64,000 bases of DNA from Trametopsis cervina (GCA_022385755.1 MU278384.1:80271-144270), one strand, 5' to 3'. Positions 46,452 to 58,163 are shown, numbered from the stretch's first letter. The notes: a model not told the origin generated them from the sequence alone. Made by a program: numbers and translations.

Positions 46452-47290
46452 ATTGCATGAGAATGAAATGTATGATAGGAAACGTAGAAATGAGAACATC
46501 GTGACGTGAAACGTGCCGTTCGTAGTCAGATCCAACAACCTTGAGTCGGCAGGAACCACAGCGGACATGGACACACAGTCACCCACTGCGCTCACTACGC
46601 CCCGGCCTAACCGCGTGTGGGGGCTGCCCTGGTACCCGCTCGTGGCCTGCTCCACAGAGCGTCGCGTCCAGTTGGGGGTTGCGCCGGTTTCTGACGTCAA
46701 CTGCAGTGCGCCTGGTATGGTATTGAACTGTGATAGTGTTCATCGTTCATCAGTGCACTTGGCATGCCCGGTTCTCAGGCTGATATAACATTGTTGATGA
46801 TGTCGATGCATGGCGTGCCTTTGAGGAGACCCATGACCTTGTAATATGTGTGGCTTGCGTATGATGATGTATTTGCGAGACGTTGCGATTTTATTTGCAG
46901 AGTCGATCTTGCGCGATTGGCGTGTAGAGTCGCCTTCATACTCCTCGAGGCCATCTAGCACTACAGCCGTGTCCGCGGTCCATGGACTGCTTGTACGGAG
47001 TGAGCGAGTTGTTGAAGGTGGAGCGACGACCGGCAGCAGTAAACGTCATGGGTGTCGGCCTCCAGAGCGAGCCTCCAACCGTCGGTGCGCGGTACCGCAT
47101 CTAATAATAGCAGCCGGTGTTTCCATCCATCGAATCCATCCATCCACCACAGCAGTCAGTGCCCCAGTAGCCAGTCAAGTGCCCCAGTTGTCGGTGACGC
47201 CACTCTGATGAACGGTCATGGATAACACCGCGCGGTCTGGTGGCACCCACACTACCACTGCGCTTTCGTCAGTCTGATGGGCCCCTGACT
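46452..47290. other. spacer between the CipC-like genes
   Basis: Contains the 3' UTR of copy 1 and the upstream region of copy 2. Several ORFs of 60-120 codons have no family signal. Near 47,155-47,180 there is a short direct repeat of CAGTGCCCCAG/CAAGTGCCCCAG. Confidence 0.5.
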
Positions 47291-47305
47291 CCAATCGCAT
47301 ATAAA
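47291..47305 (+). promoter_or_regulatory. CCAAT and TATA boxes of CipC-like gene 2
   Basis: CCAAT is followed four bases later by TATAAA, about 95 bases upstream of the start codon and ahead of a CA-rich leader. The close CCAAT-TATA pairing suggests strong regulated expression. Confidence 0.5.
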
Positions 47306-47398
47306 CCCAGCGTGGACGAACAAGAGAGGGACTAAACACACACTCACCACACACCCACCCATCCAATAAACTCCCCCCACACTCTCTCATATCAAATC

Positions 47399-47959
47399 AT
47401 GTCTTCCTGGTTCGGTGGAAACTCTGACCAAGCTCAGGCTTACGACCAGTACAACTCGGTGCGTTCATCGCTGCTTCTTGATGTCGAACACGTCGCTCAT
47501 CGATTCGTCGTCATTCTTCTAGGTCGAGCAACCCCATGAGTCGTCCGTCTCCCACGAGCTGATCTCCGGTGCTGCCGCCTTCGAGGTAAGCTTTCCCTTC
47601 GCTGGTATGCCATGCAACCCACTCACGATCATCGTGCAGGCTGCCAAGGCCTACGAGAAGCACGTCTCCCAGAACGGCCAGCCCCAGAGCCACGCTGAGG
47701 CCAAGGAGATCATGTAAGTACTCGTCGTACTCCGTGGGCGTTCCATCTGCTCACAGTGTCGTCACTAGTGCTGGTCTTGCTGGTGCCTTCATCGACCGCG
47801 AGTTCGAGACCAAGGGCCTCGACTTCATCGACAAGGAGAAGGCCAAGCGCGATGGTGAGTTCAGTGTCGCAGACAGAGGTCGATCGTTACTCACTCGCTC
47901 GTGTTACAGCCAAGCGCCAGGCTCAAGAGGCCTACGACAACAACAACGGGCAGTTCTGA
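47399..47959 (+). CDS. cipC: CipC-like protein (DUF3759), tandem copy 2
   Basis: Five exons in phase: 47399-47458, 47523-47585, 47640-47713, 47769-47854 and 47910-47959, again 110 residues. It begins MSSWFGGNSDQAQAYDQYNS and contains SHELISGAAAFEAAKAYEK, AGLAGAFIDREFETKGLDF and a short tail ending NNNGQF. Exons 3 and 4 have exactly the same lengths (74 and 86 nt) as in copy 1 and all intron phases agree, so the pair arose by tandem duplication after the introns were in place. Coding sequence is more strongly codon-biased than the surroundings, fitting high expression. Confidence 0.93.
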
Positions 47960-48387
47960 GCTCATCGCTCGCTCTGGTCGTAATGTAATATCTGTATCCC
48001 AATGTATATAGTAGACGGACTATGTGACAACAACACGAATATCTGGGAATTATCTGTTCAGCTTAGCTGGTTGTGATGAGCAAGAGAGCGAACCTTGTCA
48101 AGACCCTGTACACTCAGGGATGTGTGCTTCAAGTTGTCCCATCGATCACTAGCTTGCGGGATGGATGTAGATGGAAGTGCTGCTAGCGTAGGCAGGATGC
48201 AGAGATCAGAGATCCCGGCACACTAACGCTGGTGTAGCGCGCCTCGTGCTACGAGCATCTATTCTAGGTAACAACGTTGCATTGGAACCTATCGCGAGTA
48301 CACGGGCATACGGAACACACAGCACATAGAACGCATAGTATACAGCATAAACAAAGACCAAAAAATCATAAAAGTCATGAACGTCTC
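47960..48387. other. convergent 3' flanks
   Basis: A 428-bp spacer between the stop of CipC-like copy 2 and the stop of the minus-strand J-like gene. No gene seen. Confidence 0.6.
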
Positions 48388-50202
48388 CTATCCCCAACAC
48401 TCCCAGCCCAGATCCTCCTCCGCCTTCAGGAGCCTTCGCAGAACCCCGAGGACATGTTCTACCCCCTCCGCGACGGCTGCCCGATGCTCTGGCACGACCC
48501 GCTCAGCAACAGTAGCAGCCATAACGTCCGAGCTCCACCTCTCCACCTCCTCCCGCAGGAAATGCTGGCGCATATCGAACAGGAACACGTGCAGCCCAGG
48601 GCGCAGAGGATGCAAGATGAAGTTGTACACATGCCACTCCGAGATGCCCGTCGGGCCCGCCAACGTGCGCGCATCGCTCGTATGTATGGGCCAGGGGATC
48701 TGGTCGCAGACGAGTAGAGGCTCGCCCTCCTGTGGGGGCGTGTTCAACACCTTCCATTTCTCGTCGTAGACCCAGAACTCCCCGAGGAGGCTCTCGCGGT
48801 AGACGTGAATGTTGTCCGCCTTCAGCTGTTCTTCGTCCAGACGATCCGAAATGACGTATTGCCAGTCCCGCTGGGCAGCGATCCTCCGGAAGCGTTCCTC
48901 CTGTGCAGCCAGACGCGCCGCCTCTGCCTCCGCCGCCTCCCGTTCCTCGTTCGCCTTGCGTTCCTCAGCCTCCTGGAGTAGCTGCAGCTCGTGGCTGCGT
49001 TTGAGAAGCGCCAGCGCCCTCTCCTCCTGTTCGAGCCGCCGTATCTTGGAAGTCTCCGGCCATTTGCGCTTGGGACGCCAGGACGGCTCCTTCCCGAGGA
49101 CCGTCGGTGGGCAGGGGTTCACGCGGAGAGGGTGTCGGCCTCGCTTCTTCGCCCGTAGCTTGGCCGCCGCGACTTTGGACATGGTCGTGGCGACCTTACC
49201 AGGCTGTTGAGGGGCGCTGCTGGAGGAGGGCTCGCCGCCGTATTTGATGGACTGGGCAGCCGGCTTGAGGACAGGCCATGTCGAAGCGCGATGCAGTGGG
49301 CGTGGAGCCTCGCCGAACTTGAAAGAGAAGGAAGGGAGAGGCTCGGACTGAGAAGTGGACGCGACTGCTGCCTCGTTGTTAGTTGCACTGGCCCTGCTGG
49401 CCGAAGAACGAGAAGAAGCAGCAGTGGTTGACGCTTGAGTGACGGAGTCAAATTGAGGGACGGGCGGAGGCGGCTGAAGGACCTTGGCAGGCTGGCGAGA
49501 GGCGACCGTTGGCTTGTCTGAAGTTCGTGGAGCACTACCTTCCGCAAGTGTCCCACGGCCAGCGTGGGAGACTCGTCGTTGGTCCCGAGTCCTGCGAGGA
49601 GGAGAAGGTTCCCTGGCAGGCAAATCCGGACTACGCCTCCCCTCGTCGTCGCTGTCCTCGTCAGTGCTGTCGCCAAGAGGCATACTCTCCCTGATAGCCT
49701 TGATGCGCTTCATCTTCTCTAGTTCGCGCTCGTAGATACGAGCTTCGTCCACCTCGGACATCCACTCGTGACCATGCCCCTGCTTGTAGACAATACCGCG
49801 TGGGGAATAGCCTGCGTGGAAAAAAGGGATGGTGGCGCCCATGGACGCTACAGAAGGATCTATGGAGAGGTCCAGCTCTGTTTCTTCCCGCTTTATAATG
49901 TTGGATGAGAGCGAGGACCTTCGTGAGCTGCTGGAATGCAGAGAGTAGGAGAGAGGCGGAGTACTGAAGGACAGAGAGGGCTCTACCGACTCTCGCTTCA
50001 CGAGAATAGGCGACGAGGGGCGAGAGTGCCGAGAGGAGCCGGAGGAGGGAATATGGACGAATGCCGACTCCCGACTCAGACGAGACGGAGCTCGCATAGG
50101 ACGAGAATAGCTCGACGGAGAGGGAGAAGCCGTAGGTTCATGATCCTCAGGCTCTGGAGGCTGCTGAACAGCAGTGATCAGCCGTTCCCACCAGTCGAAC
50201 AT
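48388..50202 (-). CDS. J-like domain protein with lost HPD motif
   Basis: One uninterrupted reading frame of 604 residues from ATG 50202 (MFDWWERLITA); an in-frame upstream ATG at 50340 is less likely. Residues 1-400 are Ser/Pro-rich and disordered, 440-500 is a basic coiled coil, and the C-terminal 130 residues read WVYDEKWKVL, CDQIPWPIH, ISEWHVYNFILHPL, EEVERWSSDV, and EHRAAVAEGVEHVLGVLRRL. This order matches the C-terminal domain of the 1.4-5.6 kb protein (FPWPVL, AAYVLNPYSP, IRRWHPDRF, VKEGAGQVVRSLNELL). Where that protein has HPD this one has SSD, so Hsp70 stimulation is not expected. The role is unknown. Confidence 0.85.
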   Translation of the reverse strand: MFDWWERLITAVQQPPEPEDHEPTASPSPSSYSRPMRAPSRLSRESAFVHIPSSGSSRHSRPSSPILVKRESVEPSLSFSTPPLSYSLHSSSSRRSSLSSNIIKREETELDLSIDPSVASMGATIPFFHAGYSPRGIVYKQGHGHEWMSEVDEARIYERELEKMKRIKAIRESMPLGDSTDEDSDDEGRRSPDLPAREPSPPRRTRDQRRVSHAGRGTLAEGSAPRTSDKPTVASRQPAKVLQPPPPVPQFDSVTQASTTAASSRSSASRASATNNEAAVASTSQSEPLPSFSFKFGEAPRPLHRASTWPVLKPAAQSIKYGGEPSSSSAPQQPGKVATTMSKVAAAKLRAKKRGRHPLRVNPCPPTVLGKEPSWRPKRKWPETSKIRRLEQEERALALLKRSHELQLLQEAEERKANEEREAAEAEAARLAAQEERFRRIAAQRDWQYVISDRLDEEQLKADNIHVYRESLLGEFWVYDEKWKVLNTPPQEGEPLLVCDQIPWPIHTSDARTLAGPTGISEWHVYNFILHPLRPGLHVFLFDMRQHFLREEVERWSSDVMAATVAERVVPEHRAAVAEGVEHVLGVLRRLLKAEEDLGWECWG

Positions 50203-51145
50203 GTTGTTGGCAAGACAGAATACGAGATGGCCAGTCGGGACGAAGTGGTGGTTGATGGGAGAGAAGCTCGGTGCGCTTTTAAGCCTCGTGTTTGGCGTTG
50301 AGAGATTCACGTTATCTATAATCGGGCCACAGTAGATCAAGCACGTGAGCGCCTATGTGCAGCGGAACTGCTGCACTTGCTCGGAATGGCCATAGCCCTC
50401 GTTCTTAGATGAAGACAGGGCCAGGTCAATGTTGAAAAGTACATCGTACTATCGGATCACAGTTGATCGGATATTTCGGGGCCTGAGTGCGTACACCGCC
50501 CATGGCCCACTATCCCTGGCTTTCAGGGGGGACGTGATCTTGCTGTGATCCCGTAAAGATACCAGAGTAGCCAGCGAGGTTGTGACGCGACGATACAGTG
50601 CCAAGATAACAAGCATTTTGTTCGATCGTTGTGGATATCCGGGCCTAGCGCCATGGACTTTGTGCGATTTCCTCGAGGTTTGTGCGTGTTCGTCATTAAT
50701 TGGCCTGCGGCACGCCCACCTCCAAGACGCCGTTTTTCACGGCGTGGGTGGATATTAGCTGATGGGTTCTCACGAGTGCGGCAAACTCTTGTTAGTCGCC
50801 ACAAAGCAAGCGGTGGCTTAGAATTGGGAGTGGCAGTGTCACCCGAGGGAGGGAGAGGGGCCCATTACGACATTTGCTAGGGCCACGGCTGTATGGCTAA
50901 GGCACGGGAGGAACATCAACGTAGAGAATATGATGCATAAGCTATACTCACCAGCGAGCCTGGACCAGCGACCTGGCGGGAAGGTGCTCAGCCACCAATG
51001 GATCCAAATCCGGAACGGCAAGCGCGGATCACGAGGCCAGATGCAACCTTTGACTGTTCAAAGGTCAGGTCAACAAAGCTTGCGACAATGAATGATTGGC
51101 CAAAGACGTCACGACGTAAGCGGCAGGGACAGATAGAAGGAGCGA
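50203..51145. other. divergent intergenic region
   Basis: Upstream region shared by the leftward J-like gene and the rightward disordered-protein gene. Short ORFs lack support. Contains a small perfect hairpin, listed separately. Confidence 0.5.
50727..50745. repeat. short perfect hairpin
   Basis: ACGCCGT and ACGGCGT form seven paired bases around the loop TTTTC. It lies in noncoding DNA; no function is evident. Confidence 0.5.
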
Positions 51146-51151
51146 TATAAA
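51146..51151 (+). promoter_or_regulatory. TATA box upstream of the 408-residue protein gene
   Basis: TATAAA about 130 bases before the ATG at 51278, followed by a CT-rich leader. Confidence 0.4.
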
Positions 51152-51277
51152 GCGAACGAATGCACGAAAGCCGATTCCAGTCTCCCCCCATATATTTCCT
51201 CCAACCCCGTTCAGTACACGAGCAGGACTCTATCCTCCATCCCGTAGCAGAGAGGCAGCCCCAGGAGCTAGGTGAGA

Positions 51278-52504
51278 ATGCAACTGCGTATGCTGCAACT
51301 CGGTACTGAGGCGTCCACAGGTGACATGACGCACTATAGGACCCGTAGTGTCGTTGCACGGGAACATCAACAAATTCAGCGTGCAGTCCAGCATCACCCA
51401 GACTTCGAGCTGATCAAAGGCGAGTTGACCCCAACGGGTTTGGGCGTACATCTGCGTTGGGAGTACCCAGAGGCTGGGCAGTCTCGCCGACAATATGCGA
51501 CTACATCGCCCATACATCACCTGGGTTTATCCTCTTCTCCCCCTTCCAGTGTACTCGGCGCACCTCTTTCGACTACTTCCTCATTATCGTCTATCTCATC
51601 TGCCCTTACCAAGGTATCCTCTGCAGATGAAGAGGGCGAAGGAGACTTGCAGCCTCAAACACCACCAACGGAGGATGATTTACACGAAACAGGGGTTTCC
51701 ATCCACATGCCCATGGATCAAGCGCGTCGCTTGCAGCGCAGTCCTGATCGTCTCCAGGCACAGCCGCGATACTCATGGAATGACCATCTTCCAAACGCGC
51801 AGCCTGGAAATGTCAAGCGACTCGAGGGGGACGACAGGATTCGCCTGGAGCAGCTGAAGAGGCTCGAGGCCTTGAAGAAAGCACGGGACAGGATGTGGGA
51901 GGAAGCTGAAGCCACCGGGCTCTTCGATGCCAGTGACGAAGAGAGCGAGGAGGAGCCAGCGGACTTGGGAACCGAGGAAGTCGACATTGCTCCCCGTAGG
52001 ATAATTGAAGGGCTGGAAAGTTCTTCGAGTTCCCTCGGACGGACAGACACCATATGGTGCGCCATGAAAGAGCCGCCTTCAAAACTCGGGCCAACGCTCC
52101 CGAAACCTATTCTGCCGTATTTTAGAACTGAAAGTGGCCATTCCCTAAGCACCACTTCTTCGGCAGTCACAAAGACAGCGTCAGCCGCAATGTCATCAAT
52201 ATCCAGCACGTCTTTAGGATCGACAACTGTCCCTCATACCCTTTCGGCACCGTCAACAAGACCCCGTTGCGTCCGCAGGTACCAGGAAGATGGTGTTTGG
52301 AAGACGAGTGGCACGTTCAAGGATCTACCATCGCTCGCTCACTTGGCAGCATTTGACTCACTTCAATCCCTCGACGATACCTCGCCTCCTCGCTCGGACC
52401 TCAAAAGGAAGTCAGCAGCTCGGGTGGAAACCTTGCGGTTGCAGCGGCAAGTCTTCTCCATCAGCAGAGAAGCAACGTGGATCGACGAAGACGCGGTGAA
52501 TTAA
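51278..52504 (+). CDS. unrecognised disordered protein, 408 residues
   Basis: Single-exon frame starting MQLRMLQLGTEAS. An N-terminal ordered-looking part (HHPDFELIKGELTPTGLG) is followed by Ser/Thr-rich sequence, a charged helix near 190-230 (RLEQLKRLEALKKARDRM), an acidic patch (DASDEESEEEPAD) and a C-terminal segment with RCVRRYQEDGVWKTSGTFKD. No domain is recognised. Low complexity makes annotation by family hard. Open frame length, TATA box and absence of internal stops support a real gene. Confidence 0.7.
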   Translation: MQLRMLQLGTEASTGDMTHYRTRSVVAREHQQIQRAVQHHPDFELIKGELTPTGLGVHLRWEYPEAGQSRRQYATTSPIHHLGLSSSPPSSVLGAPLSTTSSLSSISSALTKVSSADEEGEGDLQPQTPPTEDDLHETGVSIHMPMDQARRLQRSPDRLQAQPRYSWNDHLPNAQPGNVKRLEGDDRIRLEQLKRLEALKKARDRMWEEAEATGLFDASDEESEEEPADLGTEEVDIAPRRIIEGLESSSSSLGRTDTIWCAMKEPPSKLGPTLPKPILPYFRTESGHSLSTTSSAVTKTASAAMSSISSTSLGSTTVPHTLSAPSTRPRCVRRYQEDGVWKTSGTFKDLPSLAHLAAFDSLQSLDDTSPPRSDLKRKSAARVETLRLQRQVFSISREATWIDEDAVN

Positions 52505-53836
52505 CCAACAGAGGGATTCGTCTTCCGTCCCATCCACTCATACCGCCTCTCTGGAAGTTCACAGTGCGTTCGATGGGCGTGACCTACCTCCGGGGTCGCG
52601 ATCAGCCTTATATACGTATGCCTTTTCTCTCAATACCCACCTATGTTCGCATTCTACTCTCCTCATGTACGCTCTCCGCTCTGCTATTGGCCTACGTATC
52701 TCTCGCTCTGTCTTGTTTTGATGTCGTCGACCTTCCCAGATATAGAAAAAATGCTGTAACTACAAATTATCTTGTCAATATATGTGCCTTTCTGCAGCTC
52801 TGAGCCGTGGAAGAAAAATCCTCCCACCCTCTGTCGACGACAAAGGTTGACACCTCTTCGTCGTAACGCTGCATAGCTTCAGAAAGGCAACGTATCTTCG
52901 ACACACATGGTATTCATGTTTACATAGCAGGCATTTCGGTGATGAATGACTGCGAGGGCCAGACCTGAGTTATGCCAGTCGGACAGCGACTTCGCGACTT
53001 CATGCAACGATGGTCAATTTGTTGTGGCCTCCGGACGTCGAATCCGTATATGCTGTCTTTTGCATTGTAGCTGACTCCACATTGTGTGTTAACCTCAACC
53101 AGGTGGTAGGAAGCAGAGGAAGTTCCAAGTTGGAGGAGAAGTTTCGAAAGACAAGCTTCACTTGGCGCGCTTCGAGAAAGAGTCGGACCGCCGCCCGATG
53201 GTGTGTTCCGACATCCACAGCGATGCCCACACGTGCGCCCACAAATTCAAAGGCGAGCACAACACTGGACAGTCTAAGGAATGGGGATACCAACTTCAAC
53301 GCCAAAAGCATATTCACGTGTCGGCTTCTGTCGCGACGCTGCTGATCACTTTGATAGTGTCTCCAACGGGTGCCCCTCTGAGTCCTTACAGGAATCAACA
53401 TTCAAGCGTAAAGTTTTCGTTATTGATTGGAAGATCATGTACATAGCACAAGAAAAATAGGTAAAACTGTGTACATTGATACAATATATGTCCTCTTGGA
53501 CAACATGGAACCTATAGTTCATGATAAATGGTCAAATAACGTGCAAGATGTGTAGGTAAGGCGTGAGGAGAGTTGGCTGAGGTATCGCATGGAGTGTCGG
53601 TTGAGGTGGGGTGTCGCAGTGTTGAAAAAGAAAGGAGGAGAAAAAGAGGTACCGTTGCACGCAGAGCAAAGTATGAGCGCAAAAAAAATCAAGGCGCACA
53701 TTGCGGATCGTTAGACGGAGGGGAGTGCTCATGAAAGAGAGTGAGGAGATTGAACAGACGTGTGGAGTAACGTGGGGATTGAGACAGTTAGGATGGGAAG
53801 GCGATTCAGGTTATTTCGAGGGATGCTCAGCGAGTT
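52505..53836. other. intergenic, ambiguous ORFs on both strands
   Basis: The 3' flanks of two convergent genes plus a 53.0-53.45 kb interval open on both strands (111 codons plus, 133 codons minus). Neither frame shows a family, a start context or splice sites that decide between them, so no gene is called. Confidence 0.45.
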
Positions 53837-55248
53837 TCACGCTCTTCCTCGAGGGCCAAAAGCTCGCTTCGCCGGATCACTGCGGTCTTTCACAGGCATA
53901 ACGGGAATGGCACTGACAGAACTCGCTCGTGTTCGAGACCTAGTTCTGGGAGCCTCCGTGGCGACAGTTGGGGCCTTCGATTGAGCGCGGCGCTGACTGG
54001 GAGGTTTCGCAGCAGGAGCAGCAGGAGCACGACGTACAGGTGTTCTGGGCACCTTCGCTTTCGGAGTGACTGGAACCTCTAACTCTTCTTCGTCACTAGT
54101 ATCCCACTCTGATTTTTGCTTAGGCTTTGGTTCATTGCGGGCCTTCTTCCCCTGCTGCCTTGCTGACACTCGGGTGGGAGTATGCGGAACCGAGGCCTCA
54201 GCATCGCTCACGTGGCGCCGGCGCCGAGTTCGAGCCTCTGGGAACAATATTTGCGGAGGACAGTACTCTCTGGGAGAGAAATTCGGGTCCTCTGGGGGTA
54301 GATTTGAGGGCGAATCCGGGCCACGGCTAGGAGCGATGCCAGTCTCAGGATAGCGATGATCAAACAGAGGATTATCGAACTCCTGTCGCACGCCGCGGCT
54401 AGATATAACAACATCAGGAAATACTATAGCAGACGGGGTAATTTCACGTACAATACGTAAGTCAGGGTTCGTTTCTCCACGTGCTTTCTGGGAGTGCGAG
54501 GTACAGGGATTTGAGAGCTTGAACTCGCACCGTCAGCGACGCGAGACCCTAAGGAAGCTGCCGGACTGTCGTCAGAGACCAGGAACGGATTGTTGGGAGA
54601 GTCGCGCTCTGGAAAGAGCCTCTTGCGCACTCCGTCCAAAGCGGTCTTCGGTGGAGGTGTCGAGATATCCTCTTCAATCGTGGGTGGGATTACAAAGGGT
54701 TGTTTCCGTGGTGACCGCCTCCTGTGCGATTTGGGAGGTGAAAGCAAGCCCGTGCGAGTACGCTTCAGCATTTGAGCGGGAGATGACGACGGCGAGCGCG
54801 TAGGGGAGCGGAGGCCCGACCCTGTGGACTCCTGGGATATCGCGGTTGACTGTTTGGGACGCTCCTTCCCTTTCAGCTTGGAAGTCTCGATCTCTGTGAC
54901 AGTGGATTCGCCCATCCAGAAAGCATCCTCTGCAGCCTGGCCGCTGAGCTCGGCAGCAATGGCATCCACTCGCAAGAATTTCCTCTTATTATGCTCTGCA
55001 GCTACTACATCCTTGCCCTTACTCCTCCCTCTCTCCAACTCTTCATCGTCCGAGTCTTGAAAATCTAGTTCGGAGCCGGAGTCTGTCGCACGGGAGTGTC
55101 GAGAGCGAGAGCGTTTACGCTTGCGAGTGGGTGGCGGTGTCGGGAAAGACCTGAGCGACGCAACCGATTGACTACGTTTCGAAGGCTCTGTATGATGCTT
55201 CGAAAGACTTGCAGGCGGTAAATCAAGCCCACCCTTCGTACGCGGCAT
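53837..55248 (-). CDS. unrecognised basic/acidic protein, probably nuclear, 452 residues
   Basis: Two exons in phase, 54452-55248 and 53837-54398, with a 53-nt intron (GTACGTGA..ATCTAG), encode 452 residues from MPRTKGGLDLPPA. The protein is rich in Ser, Pro, Arg and Lys, with several clusters resembling nuclear localisation signals (TRKRKRSRSRHSR, PKSHRRRSPRKQ) and TP/SP sites. The only ordered-looking block spans the exon junction: TYVFRGVRQEFDNPLFDHRY. That block is reminiscent of a short motif in basidiomycete proteins I cannot name with confidence. A chromatin- or cell-cycle-linked role is only a guess from composition. It is divergent from CSN3. Confidence 0.75.
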
Positions 55249-55986
55249 TGTAGAGATTAGGTTGTACGTGTGATGACTCCTGAGTATGCGGGAAAGGAAA
55301 TAGTGAATATAGCAGAAGATGAACAGTAAGAGACGTTGGTAGAAAGAGATAAAGAGGAATTGAACCCAGACAATTGCCCTAACAGCGATTTTAGTCTCGA
55401 GGATGAGGGCGACTGCACAGAGTTCGGGGGCCAGGAAGGGAAGCAACCACCAACGGCCAACACCAACAATAACCGGCAATAGCCGGACCAAGCACATACA
55501 AACAACGCGTTGTGACCAGGCGTGATACCTCCTGTTCTCACTCTCACTCATGGGTAACCGACTTTCGCCTGACATTACTGACAATTACAGTCTGTACTAA
55601 GATGAGTGAAAAGACGCGTCAAACTATGCTCTTCTATAGATAAGGACGGTGCAATGACTTCGCATCGCAAATATCACGTGAGAGCAATACAGCCTGCGCG
55701 TCTAAGCCGCGTCTGCCCAACCGATCTCCAATCTCCTGTCCTCAAGGCGTTCTGCGCAACGTTGAAAGCACACGCAACACAATCCTCACTGCAGAAGGCA
55801 GACGTGCGGTTGACTCAGGATATACTCTAGACAGACAACATCACCCACATGTGAGTAGCGATTATGTGTCACAATCTTGAGTGCACCGCCACTGGCAGTG
55901 CGCACACAAAGTCTGCAGCTATCTTGACCATAACATAGCAGCCACAGTGTTTGTAGAACGGATCGCTGATACGAGCTATATGTTAG

Positions 55987-57808
55987 GAGTTCAGCAGTCC
56001 CCGCAGGACCTTCCAATCCTCCGGGACCTTCCAGCCCCTCCGTCCCACCCGCCACTGCGCCGAATGCACAAGATGTACCGACTTCTTTGGAGCAGCTAGT
56101 GCAGTTTCTAACATTGGGTCATGAAATCGGTCATGTACATCAAACATTGAAGTCGTTCACAAAAGACCCTCGGGACTCCGTGTTGGCGGATTTGCTCTCG
56201 TCTGGACAAGATCCTCTGGACTTGTTACATCCAGAAACTCACACCCTTGGTTTTCTGTACATTCTGTAAGTATAAGCGTAGATTCATGGCACACTGCTGT
56301 TGATCCAATACCTCCCCAGATCTACCCGCTTGAACATTCAGGGTGCAGCACCTATTCAACAGTCAACAGTCGAGACGTTCTGTCGATCATTCAATCCCGA
56401 GCAGGCTCGGCTGGCACCCACACGCAGTAAGTGATGCGATCATACAAGTGTGTCCGCCCAGACTCAATCAACCGCGGTAGTTACTGCCTTAGCCAAAGGT
56501 ATAGTGCGTGCGTCAGGGGATAACGTACGCCTGTTCATACTGCTCGGTTGAGCACTGTGCTAATATGTGGCGGGTCAGCTGAAGTTCGCACTCAGTTCGC
56601 TGCGAGATCTAGTCACACGATATCCCCCCAACCTTTCATACCTCACAACGCTTCACCCTATCTTCCTCAATGTCAGTATTACCCTGCTATGTGGTGTCGT
56701 TCTCTTGCTAGCTGCTGAGCAATGCTTTCTTAGATATGCGTAATCACTCGCCACTACAGCGCCGCCCTCCCTATCGTATCTGTGCCAATTCTGAATGTTG
56801 ACACCAGCCTGTCGGACTTGCACTACAACGACAGCTTGCTTTATCACTATGCCGGCGGCGTAGCACTGGGTGCCCTCAAGCGCTGGCGAGAGGCAGAGGA
56901 GTTCTTTGAGATCGTTGCTACCGCACCGGCTCAAGTTCCCGCTGCCATCCAGCTCGAAGCTCTCAAGAAACTGACGCTAGTACAGTTGATACTGTACGGG
57001 AAGGTGCACAGTCCGTCAGCATGTCTATGTAACTACACTCACTGTTGATGCAAAATGCAGACCCAACAGTCTCCGAAGTATACCAGTCCCGTCATCATAC
57101 GGCTACTGAAAAACTCGCCCTACCTCAACCTGGCCAAAATGTACCCTCAGCATATCAGTATTTTGGGAACGCTGCCGCCAAAAGACGAGGAACTATTCAA
57201 GGTGGTATGTCAATTGTGGCTATCCGTGTGAGGTTTCTCACTTACCTTTTTTCCATACGATAGGATAAAAACTGGGGCCTGGTGCAACAAGTGATTGCGA
57301 GGGCTCCCCGTTGGCTGATCAAGAAGCTCACCTTGACTTATCTTACACTTGGATTAAGCGATATCGCTTTGCAAATTGGTGTGCACGACGAGGACGAAGT
57401 ACGGGCATTGGTGATTGACATGGTTCGTGCACTGTGTTGCCTGTCTGCATTGTATATTGATTGAATGTTTGTCGTGGGTGAATAGGTTGAGTCAGGGGAT
57501 ATTAGTGCCAGCATCTCCGTTGACGGCACAGTTACCTTCTCAGACTCTGTCGCCCAGTTATCGAAATCAGAGATAGATCATGCTCTCGCCCAGGCTCAGG
57601 CCCAGAGTCAGCTTCTGGTGCAGTTAGAGAGAGAAATGAATTTGAGCAAGGAGTACATCGCAAAGGTGCGTTCATCGACTAATTTCGCTTTCATCGCCGC
57701 TTATGCCCGTGTCTTCAGGCTTTGAAGCATAAGGAAGAGGCCTGGGGTGCACCCGATGAGGAAATGTTTAATGCTTCGACAGGGAGTGGATGGGGGGACG
57801 ACTATTGA
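55987..57808 (+). CDS. CSN3: COP9 signalosome complex subunit 3
   Basis: Exons after the first are clear and in phase: (55987)-56265, 56320-56426, 56481-56524, 56579-56671, 56734-57003, 57061-57204, 57264-57422, 57486-57665 and 57719-57808. The start is unresolved: the first visible exon has no in-frame ATG, so an upstream exon is missing from this model. Reading gives FLTLGHEIGHVHQTLKSF, the TALAKGIV segment, DLVTRYPPNLSYLTTLHPIF, SVPILNVD, helical repeats through YHYAGGVALGALKRWREAEE, and the PCI winged helix (YLTLGLSDIALQIGV, DISASISVDGTVTFSD). It ends GSGWGDDY. CSN3 is a structural subunit of the deneddylase acting on cullin ligases. All introns are 53-70 nt. Confidence 0.88.
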
Positions 57809-58163
57809 AGTGTGAATCGCATATGAGATCTGAACGTGCAAGTATACGTAGAACATCGTTGTACTGTTGGAACAAAGTCAAGCGTTGGTGTTAAAGACGT
57901 TGGCACCAGCATCTTCTTGTGCGAAGTCTGAAGATGCTCTCCGCTAGCTCCAACCTCAAGATTAGCGACGTCATCCTTTACAAGTTCTGAGTTCTGACAC
58001 TGGTTGTCTGTACGAAATGAGGCTTGGTAATTATGATTGACCGTGATAAAAAACAGAAATATAGAATATTGATATTCTGTACAGGTAAGGAGGCTATGCT
58101 ACAGGTGCCAAAATTACATGCAGGTTGTATACAGGCTGGGCAAGACCGAATGGTGTCCCATGT
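57809..58163. other. convergent 3' flanks
   Basis: A 355-bp spacer between the stop codons of CSN3 and the caleosin gene; no gene seen. Confidence 0.6.

Noticed and set aside
53000..53401. 133-codon minus-strand ORF
   Set aside because: The plus strand is equally open, and neither frame has start, splice or family evidence.
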